Assembly: GCA_018679695.1 (NCBI GenBank)
Contig: JAHHKH010000113.1
Location: forward strand, 1 to 10,639
Reading direction: 5' to 3'
DNA: 10,639 nucleotides
Source: Maribacter sp.
GTDB taxonomy: Bacteria; Bacteroidota; Bacteroidia; Flavobacteriales; Flavobacteriaceae
The notes under the pieces are model-generated. The model searched no databases, was not told the origin of the DNA, and worked only from the letters and a program-made list of their open reading frames with translations. The position numbers and the translations under genes were made by a program. Below, piece after piece: positions 5,555 to 10,639 of the stretch. The stretch's first letter is position 1, and each line of letters starts with the position of its first letter.

Positions 5555-7227
5555 TAATTTAATTTGAACGTTTCGCTATTTAATCCGTGACGCAATCCGT
5601 TCTCTGAAATTACTATTTTAAAATAACTCGGCGAATCAATCTTTTTTGGTTTTGGCAACTTAAACGTAAAAAGTGTGGTATCATTTGATTTAAGTTCCAA
5701 TAAGTGATTATCCTTAGGGACCATCTTGATTGGCACAAGCTCTTCGAACTGTTTGGAGCCATTTAAAAAGGCTATTGCAAATTGCAATTTATTCAGTGCA
5801 ATATTGTCATTGTATGGATTGAATATTTTTACAATATGTTCTTCATCATTCAATACAAAACTTTCTTTGTCCATAAAACATCTGAGCTTTCGGAAAGATT
5901 CAAAATCATCCATAAAATGTGCATAATATATACTTCCATTTAGCTTTGGAAAAGTAAATTCCCGATAGGGATCGTCCAGGTATTTTGAAACATAAAGAAC
6001 CTTTTTATTTTGAACATTCCTTTCTGAATCGTCTATTGAATATTGGTTTTGTCTGTAATTTATGTTATTCAATGAGTACGATGTTTTACCAGTATAAAAG
6101 GCATACATAGGCGCATTTCGATAAGAATTTTCAAATACCACAGGGTTTTCGTCCGCCTTTGATTGTATTTCCTCCATCCATGCCTTATTGCCATGGGATT
6201 CATAATGAACCGGAAATAAGGACGGATAAATCAGGCCTACCCGCAGAAATAGGATAACCGCTATATTGATAATTCCCAGTCGATAAATCCATTTGCGAAC
6301 AATCCCATTTTCCATCATGAAGTTAAAGACCAATATGGCAACCGGGATACAAATAACGATTATCCATTGGGTCTGGACCCTTCTATTAAAACTAGAGACA
6401 AAAAAGAAGACCAGAACTCCAAATACCAAATATAAGAGTGCTTTAATGAATTCGTCCTTTGACCCGGTTTTAAATAATGCGTAGTAGATTAAAGGAAAAG
6501 TAAGCCCAAAAATGGCCATAAGATTCACCAAATAACCCAGGGTGTATTTGTTAAAGTCGTAAGCCGCATTTGGCCGTTCAAAGAGATGATATCTTATCGC
6601 TACAAAATCGTTCTCATAAAGCCATAAAAAATGGGGTATATAACAAATGAGCGATATGGCAACGGCCATCCAAGCATATTTATTGAATAGGAGTTTCAAG
6701 TTCGATAATAGCACGAAGAAAATGACCAATACAGCATGGTACTTGCTGTACATGAGTGCAGCCATAACAATACCCAATACAAGGGCCAACAGAAAAGAAG
6801 GGGACTTCAGGAAATGTTTATAAACCAATAAGAATAAGGCAGTAAAGAACAGTAATGGCGTATCTGGCAAAGTAAAAAAGCCATACGCATTTAGTAGGGT
6901 CATTGAAAACACAAGTACAAAAAAGTGAGGAATAAATTTTTCTTTCTTGGGATTATCAATCGCAAACCATAACAAGATATATGTACCTATGGATAATATA
7001 CAGCTGACCAGACGAACACCCAATTCACCTTCAAGGAACAGTCCACTTAGTCTTACCATAAAAGCCACCATAGGAGGATGATCAAAATAACCCCAGGCCA
7101 TTTTTTTGGCGTAATGCCAATAATAGGCCTCGTCAAAGATGAGCTCGGTAAGATGCGCCTGAAAAAGGTTTAGAATCAATATAGAACCTAAAAGGTATAA
7201 AAAAAGCCTTGGTAATTTCAAATGCAT
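5554..7227 (-). CDS. GT39/ArnT-type membrane glycosyltransferase
   Basis: This is a predicted inner-membrane glycosyltransferase of the PMT/ArnT (GT-C fold) class, which moves a sugar from a polyprenyl-phosphate donor to an acceptor on the periplasmic side. Its 557 residues begin with a membrane segment (8-25), then the first periplasmic loop with FDEAYYWHYAKK (31-42; Asp32-Glu33 is the likely catalytic acid pair) and WGYFDHPPMVAF (45-56), both hallmarks of the class. FTLPDTPLLFF (118-128) and the lysine of YSKYHA (160-165) are further family motifs. About eleven hydrophobic segments run to residue 333. A soluble tail of some 220 residues follows, probably periplasmic and rich in beta-strand-like sequence near its end. 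The acceptor is unknown (lipid, glycan or protein). The gene heads the operon with DUF4271 and hemD and is divergent from a polyprenol-phosphate mannose synthase-like gene that could make its donor. Confidence 0.9.
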   Translation of the reverse strand: MHLKLPRLFLYLLGSILILNLFQAHLTELIFDEAYYWHYAKKMAWGYFDHPPMVAFMVRLSGLFLEGELGVRLVSCILSIGTYILLWFAIDNPKKEKFIPHFFVLVFSMTLLNAYGFFTLPDTPLLFFTALFLLVYKHFLKSPSFLLALVLGIVMAALMYSKYHAVLVIFFVLLSNLKLLFNKYAWMAVAISLICYIPHFLWLYENDFVAIRYHLFERPNAAYDFNKYTLGYLVNLMAIFGLTFPLIYYALFKTGSKDEFIKALLYLVFGVLVFFFVSSFNRRVQTQWIIVICIPVAILVFNFMMENGIVRKWIYRLGIINIAVILFLRVGLIYPSLFPVHYESHGNKAWMEEIQSKADENPVVFENSYRNAPMYAFYTGKTSYSLNNINYRQNQYSIDDSERNVQNKKVLYVSKYLDDPYREFTFPKLNGSIYYAHFMDDFESFRKLRCFMDKESFVLNDEEHIVKIFNPYNDNIALNKLQFAIAFLNGSKQFEELVPIKMVPKDNHLLELKSNDTTLFTFKLPKPKKIDSPSYFKIVISENGLRHGLNSETFKLN

Positions 7228-7247
7228 TGCTGATTATTGGATGGGCA

Positions 7248-7255
7248 CAAAATTA
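7248..7255 (-). promoter_or_regulatory. Promoter -7 element for the glycosyltransferase-DUF4271-hemD operon
   Basis: On the minus strand TAATTTTG is a full match to the Bacteroidetes -7 consensus TAnnTTTG. TTTC lies 18 bp upstream as an imperfect -33 (consensus TTTG). The ATG is 20 bp downstream (7227), leaving room for a short leader. Confidence 0.45.
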
Positions 7256-7332
7256 CAAATTATGGCCCTTGTAGAAAGCTTTAAAAAAAAGATAAATAGC
7301 AAAGTCAAATTCTTCCAGAGCTTTTAAAACAC

Positions 7333-7340
7333 TATTTTTG
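7333..7340 (+). promoter_or_regulatory. Promoter -7 element for the mannose synthase-pyrC-DUF4296 operon
   Basis: TATTTTTG is a full match to the Bacteroidetes -7 consensus TAnnTTTG, 19 bp before the ATG at 7360. No clear TTTG is present at the expected -33 distance, so the promoter may be weak or need an activator. Confidence 0.45.
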
Positions 7341-7359
7341 TTGAAATTCATTCAAGTAT

Positions 7360-8088
7360 ATGTCAGGCAGTTTGGTCATTATACCCACCTACAATGAGAT
7401 TGAAAATGTTGATGCCATCATTAGAGCTGTCTTTGATTTAAAGAAAGAATTTCACGTGCTTATTGTTGATGACAATTCACCAGATGGTACTGCTGATCAA
7501 GTAAAGGTTATGCAGAAGGAGTTCCCGGAGGAATTGTTTTTAGAAGTGCGCAAAGAAAAGACGGGATTGGGCACGGCTTATATTCACGGCTTTAAATGGG
7601 CAATTGCAAGAAAATATGATTTTATCTTTGAGATGGATGCAGATTTCTCACATAACCCATCAGACTTACTACGCTTACTTAAAACTTGTGAAAATGGGGC
7701 TGATGTAGCCGTGGGTTCACGCTATAAAAAAGGGGTGAATGTAATAAACTGGCCCTTGTATCGTGTTTTACTATCATATGGGGCTTCTATTTATGTAAAA
7801 TTGATTACCGGAATGAAGGTACATGATCCAACTGCCGGATTCGTTTGTTATAAAAGACACGTACTTGAAAATATAAATCTGGATTCGATCAGGTTTGTCG
7901 GTTATGCTTTTCAAATTGAAATGAAGTTTAGGGCATATCTAAAAAAGTATAGGATTGAGGAGATTTCGATTATTTTTAGGGATAGGGTCAAGGGTAAATC
8001 CAAAATGAGCTCTTCAATTATCAGCGAGGCCATATTTGGTGTAATGAAAATGAAATTAAAAAGTATTTTCCAAAAAAATAAATTCTGA
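7360..8088 (+). CDS. Polyprenol-phosphate mannose synthase-like GT2 glycosyltransferase
   Basis: This is a cytoplasmic-face enzyme expected to transfer a sugar, probably mannose from GDP-mannose, to a polyprenyl phosphate, as in the DPM1 family. Its 242 residues form a single GT-A domain: LVIIPTYNEIENV (5-17), VLIVDDNSPDGTAD (33-46), the acceptor-side KTGLGTAYIHGF (67-78), the metal/nucleotide motif EMDADFSHNP (91-100; D93 and D95), DVAVGSRYKKG (115-125) and the C-terminal R..GKSKMS (208-217), all diagnostic of the DPM1/Ppm1 group. No membrane segment follows the catalytic domain, as in human DPM1 and unlike GtrB-type enzymes, so it is probably peripheral. Glucose or another hexose cannot be excluded. 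It is first in an operon: pyrC follows after 2 nt. The divergent GT39-type transferase would be a natural user of its product. Confidence 0.93.
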   Translation: MSGSLVIIPTYNEIENVDAIIRAVFDLKKEFHVLIVDDNSPDGTADQVKVMQKEFPEELFLEVRKEKTGLGTAYIHGFKWAIARKYDFIFEMDADFSHNPSDLLRLLKTCENGADVAVGSRYKKGVNVINWPLYRVLLSYGASIYVKLITGMKVHDPTAGFVCYKRHVLENINLDSIRFVGYAFQIEMKFRAYLKKYRIEEISIIFRDRVKGKSKMSSSIISEAIFGVMKMKLKSIFQKNKF

Positions 8089-8090
8089 TT

Positions 8091-9425
8091 ATGGGTAAGA
8101 TCCTGATCAAAAATGCAAAAGTGGTCAATGAGAACAAAATATTGGAAAGTGATATTTTGCTCAATAATGAATTGATTGTTAAGATCGACAGGGATATCAG
8201 TAGTGATAATGCCAAAATGATCGATGTTCAAGGTAATTATGTATTCCCGGGGATTATTGATGATCAGGTACATTTTAGAGAACCTGGGCTCACCCATAAG
8301 GGGGATATTGCCACCGAAAGTAGGGCAGCTGTTGCTGGTGGTATTACTAGCTTTATGGAACAACCCAATACAAATCCCCAGACGACTACTATAGAAAAAT
8401 TGGAAGATAAGTTTACTCGTGCATCAACTACTTCATTCGCCAATTATTCTTTTTTATTTGGGGGCACCAATGATAACTTGGAGGAATTGAAACGCTTGGA
8501 TAAGAATGCATGTTCGGGTGTTAAACTGTTTTTGGGATCCTCTACCGGAAATATGTTGGTTGATGATGAAGAGGTCATTGAAAAGATATTTAGAAACACA
8601 GAACTGGTGATTTCGGCACATTGTGAGGATGAGACGACCATAAAACGAAATTTGACCATTTATAAGGAACAGTACGGCGATGATATTCCGATCAAGTATC
8701 ATCCATTGATACGCAGTGCCGAGGCTTGTTATCTGTCTTCTTCAAAAGCCATTGCCTTGGCCAAGAAAACAGGGGCAAGACTTCATGTATTCCATTTATC
8801 AACGGGTATTGAAACAGATTTGTTTCGAAATGATATCCCTTTAGAGCAAAAGAGAATAACCGCTGAGGTCTGTATTCATCATTTGTGGTTTGCCGATACC
8901 GATTATGATACAAAAGGGACATTGATAAAGTGGAATCCTGCTGTAAAAACAGCCGAGGATCGAAGCAAACTCTGGGAAGCATTATTAGATGATCGAATTG
9001 ATATTATAGCAACAGATCATGCCCCCCATACCTTGGAAGAAAAAAATAATGTTTATACACTTGCCCCTTCGGGTGGACCATTGGTTCAACATGCCTTACC
9101 GGCGATTCTGGAAAAATATCACGATGGTATAATATCTTTGGAAAAAATAGTGGAAAAGATGTGTCACAATCCTGCAAAACTGTTCCAGATAAAGAATAGA
9201 GGTTATATAAGGGAAGGATTTTATGCGGATTTGGCGATTGTGGACCTCAACGATTCTTGGAAGGTAACGAAAGACAATATCGCGTACAAATGCGGGTGGT
9301 CTCCTTTTAATGAAAGTTCGTTTAAATCAAAAGTATCGCACACCTTTGTCAATGGGCATCTTGCCTATGAGAAGGGTCAGTTTTCGGATTTTCGAAATGC
9401 AAAACGCTTAACATTCAATAGATAG
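8091..9425 (+). CDS. pyrC: Dihydroorotase
   Basis: This enzyme catalyses the third step of pyrimidine synthesis, the reversible ring closure of carbamoyl aspartate to dihydroorotate, in the cytoplasm. Its 444 residues are typical of class I / hydantoinase-like amidohydrolases. An N-terminal beta strip (KNAKVVNENKI) leads to GIIDDQVHFREPGLTHKGD (54-72); MEQPNTNP (89-96); GVKLFLGSSTG (143-153) with K145 as likely carboxylated metal-bridging lysine; SAHCED (175-180; H177); LHVFHLSTG (231-239; H232 or H235 as metal ligand); and IIATDHAPHTLEEK (305-318) with catalytic D309. The usual His-x-His is Gln59-Val-His61 here. I recall the same IDDQVHFR in other Bacteroidetes dihydroorotases, and the rest of the site is intact, so I expect activity. 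Both intergenic gaps are 2 nt, so it is the middle gene of a tight three-gene operon. Confidence 0.94.
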   Translation: MGKILIKNAKVVNENKILESDILLNNELIVKIDRDISSDNAKMIDVQGNYVFPGIIDDQVHFREPGLTHKGDIATESRAAVAGGITSFMEQPNTNPQTTTIEKLEDKFTRASTTSFANYSFLFGGTNDNLEELKRLDKNACSGVKLFLGSSTGNMLVDDEEVIEKIFRNTELVISAHCEDETTIKRNLTIYKEQYGDDIPIKYHPLIRSAEACYLSSSKAIALAKKTGARLHVFHLSTGIETDLFRNDIPLEQKRITAEVCIHHLWFADTDYDTKGTLIKWNPAVKTAEDRSKLWEALLDDRIDIIATDHAPHTLEEKNNVYTLAPSGGPLVQHALPAILEKYHDGIISLEKIVEKMCHNPAKLFQIKNRGYIREGFYADLAIVDLNDSWKVTKDNIAYKCGWSPFNESSFKSKVSHTFVNGHLAYEKGQFSDFRNAKRLTFNR

Positions 9426-9427
9426 TT

Positions 9428-9856
9428 ATGAAATATGCATTAATAACAGGATTGGCAGTACTTCTAATTTCATGTGGTGAAAAACTAATGGAAAAACCAG
9501 AGGATTTAATTCCGAAGGAGAAGATGATCAATATCTTAAAGGATATGACCATATTAAATTCGGCTAAATCTACAAATATTTCTGTTTTTCACGATAATAA
9601 GATTGAACCAACTAGCTTCATTTTTTCCGAATATGGAATTGATAGCTTGCAATTTGTAACAAGTGACAGATATTATGCCTCTTTACCTAATGAGTATGAA
9701 GCTATGTATATTGAAATTGAAAAGCAGCTTGAAGCAGAGGAAAAGGAAGTAACCGAGGCCAAAAGAATTAAAGATAGTGTGGAACTACAGGTTAAACTGA
9801 AGAACAGTCCATTTAAAAGGACTGAATCAACAAATACTAAGGATTCTCTTCCTTGA
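9428..9856 (+). CDS. DUF4296 family lipoprotein
   Basis: This is a 142-residue lipoprotein of unknown function, of a family I associate with Bacteroidetes. A short signal peptide (MKYALITGLAVLLIS) ends in a lipobox LISC, with Cys16 as the lipidated residue. The family core follows: PEDLIPKEKMINILKDMTIL (24-43) and a region ending in FIFSEYGIDSLQF (63-75), then SDRYYASLPNEYEAMY (79-94). A charged helical, probably coiled-coil stretch runs from about 90 to 125, and the end is polar. The ATG lies 2 nt after the pyrC stop, so it is expressed with pyrC and the mannose synthase-like gene. The 3' end overlaps the convergent epimerase gene by 20 bp. It is probably membrane- or envelope-associated; no substrate or partner can be named. 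Confidence 0.9.
   Translation: MKYALITGLAVLLISCGEKLMEKPEDLIPKEKMINILKDMTILNSAKSTNISVFHDNKIEPTSFIFSEYGIDSLQFVTSDRYYASLPNEYEAMYIEIEKQLEAEEKEVTEAKRIKDSVELQVKLKNSPFKRTESTNTKDSLP
9805..9824 (-). terminator. Weak hairpin downstream of the epimerase gene
   Basis: CAGTCC (9805-9810) and GGACTG (9819-9824) form a 6-bp perfect stem with an 8-nt AT loop. In the minus direction it lies 12 nt past the epimerase stop and is followed by TTCTTCAG, a poor T-tract. It sits inside the DUF4296 coding region, so it may only be coding sequence. Confidence 0.25.
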
Positions 9857-10639
9857 AAATCTTACAGCTGAAAGCAATGGACTTGTCCAATGGCTCAAAC
9901 TTAAAGTCAATAGCGTTAATGATCTTTTGATTATCGTAAATCTCCCGATGCCTCAGGGAATAGATTGTTTTTTTTGTGATTTTCCTCTCATTTTTAGTTA
10001 GAACATTCTTGACATAATCGAGAAGTCGGCCAATTTTTAATTGCCAGTTTTTTAACTCCCTGGTAGGTGCCTTTTTTCCTAATTGCCCTGAAATTCTAGT
10101 TAAAATATTCTTATAGGTTAAATTCTTGTTGACAGCGATAAACTGTTCATTTACAATGTTGGCATGCATTAAGGAGACCATCATTTTAACGACATCGCAT
10201 ACCGCTATGAAGCCTGTACCTCCTGGGGGGTAATATCTAAACTCCTTATTGGCAATTTTAAAAAGTTTTCCGCTTCCTGTATCCCAAAATCCGGGTCCGA
10301 TAATAACTCCGGGATTTACTATTACAACAGCTAAACCTTCTTGGGAGCCTCTCCAAACCTCCATTTCTGCCCTTTGCTTGGTCAATGCATAAACATTGGC
10401 TTCTTTCCCTGTCCAATCATTATCCTCATTAGCTTTAATTCCCTTGTCGCTACTTCCGATCGCCCCTATTGTACTAACATAACAAAGCTTTTTAACATTG
10501 AAAAACAAGCATAGATTAACAATGTTCATAGTGCCTTTGGAGTTCACCTTTTTTAATTTTCTGTATTGGCCTGGGTCAAATGATATGAGGGCAGCTGAGT
10601 GATAAACGTATTCCACATCTTTAAATGCCTTTTCAAGGG
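9837..10639 (-). CDS. NAD-dependent epimerase/dehydratase (extended SDR), 5' end outside window
   Basis: This is an oxidoreductase or epimerase of the extended short-chain dehydrogenase class. The frame is open to the window edge (reading LEKAFKDVEYVYHSAALISFD), so the GTG at 10616 is an internal valine and the real start, with the N-terminal GxxGxxG cofactor loop, lies outside. About 267 residues are visible. Seen: the family-typical YVYHSAALISFDP; KVNSKGTMNIVNLC; the active-site strand KLCYVSTIGAIG with the catalytic Ser/Thr; the YxxxK pair in NVYALTKQRAE; and NPGVIIGPGFW before the substrate domain, with PPGGTGFIAVCDVV typical of the dihydroflavonol-reductase-like and 3-beta-HSD-like subgroup. 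The substrate is unknown. Its tail overlaps the DUF4296 gene by 20 bp, convergently. I recall this pairing of epimerase, DUF4296 and dihydroorotase in Flavobacteriaceae, which points to old synteny rather than recent transfer. Confidence 0.92.
   Translation of the reverse strand, partial: LEKAFKDVEYVYHSAALISFDPGQYRKLKKVNSKGTMNIVNLCLFFNVKKLCYVSTIGAIGSSDKGIKANEDNDWTGKEANVYALTKQRAEMEVWRGSQEGLAVVIVNPGVIIGPGFWDTGSGKLFKIANKEFRYYPPGGTGFIAVCDVVKMMVSLMHANIVNEQFIAVNKNLTYKNILTRISGQLGKKAPTRELKNWQLKIGRLLDYVKNVLTKNERKITKKTIYSLRHREIYDNQKIINAIDFKFEPLDKSIAFSCKIFKEENP

Noticed and set aside
7911..8363. Minus-strand open frame of 150 codons over the mannose synthase-pyrC junction
   Set aside because: It is antisense to two solid genes and crosses their boundary; low-complexity Ile/Asn-rich content is expected from AT-rich DNA.
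8444..8982. Three minus-strand open frames opposite pyrC
   Set aside because: All are antisense to conserved active-site regions of dihydroorotase and have no recognisable features.
10614..10616. GTG as start codon of the epimerase
   Set aside because: Codons upstream in the same frame read LEKAFKD, which fits the family directly before VEYVYH, and the N-terminal cofactor loop must lie further upstream.
1..10639. Search for mobile elements, CRISPR arrays, defence genes, tRNA or rRNA genes
   Set aside because: No transposase or integrase motifs, no spaced direct repeats and no RNA-gene-like sequence were seen; every stretch is explained by ordinary genes and short gaps.

Overview
The window looks like an ordinary core-chromosome segment of a member of the Bacteroidota, most likely the family Flavobacteriaceae. 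This rests on the families present (a DUF4271 membrane protein beside hemD, a DUF4296 lipoprotein, a dihydroorotase with a Bacteroidetes-type metal site), the AT-rich intergenic DNA with few Shine-Dalgarno sequences, and matches to the Bacteroidetes promoter element TAnnTTTG. The genus cannot be fixed from the sequence alone. I see no mobile element, CRISPR array, rRNA or tRNA gene. Coding density is high: the longest gap is 132 bases, so there is no gene-free stretch over 300 bases.

Layout. (1) 1-2145: the 3' part of alanine dehydrogenase (ald, +) with its terminator, a membrane zinc metallopeptidase (+), then a convergent Lrp/AsnC regulator (-). (2) 2193-4043: a saccharopine dehydrogenase-family protein (-), upstream of the Lrp gene on the same strand, and a divergent small DUF423 membrane protein (+). 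(3) 4146-7227: a minus-strand operon of a GT39-type membrane glycosyltransferase, a DUF4271 membrane protein and uroporphyrinogen-III synthase (hemD), closed by a strong terminator. (4) 7360-9856: a divergent plus-strand operon of a polyprenol-phosphate mannose synthase-like GT2 enzyme, dihydroorotase and a DUF4296 lipoprotein, packed with 2-nt gaps. (5) 9837-10639: the 3' part of an NAD-dependent epimerase (-), overlapping the DUF4296 gene tail-to-tail by 20 bp.

How the genes fit together. The left part is an amino-acid catabolism neighbourhood (alanine, possibly lysine via saccharopine) with an amino-acid-sensing Lrp-type regulator. An inverted repeat lies directly in front of the Lrp start codon. 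The right part pairs a synthase for a polyprenyl-phosphate sugar donor with a membrane transferase of the class that uses such donors, transcribed back-to-back from one 132-bp region with a promoter-like element in each direction. Housekeeping genes (hemD, pyrC) and lineage-specific proteins of unknown function (DUF4271, DUF4296) ride in the same operons. I found no clear new defence or mobile system. The items worth a second look are the metal-site substitution in dihydroorotase, the Lrp leader repeat, the divergent mannosylation pair and the conserved-looking unknowns.
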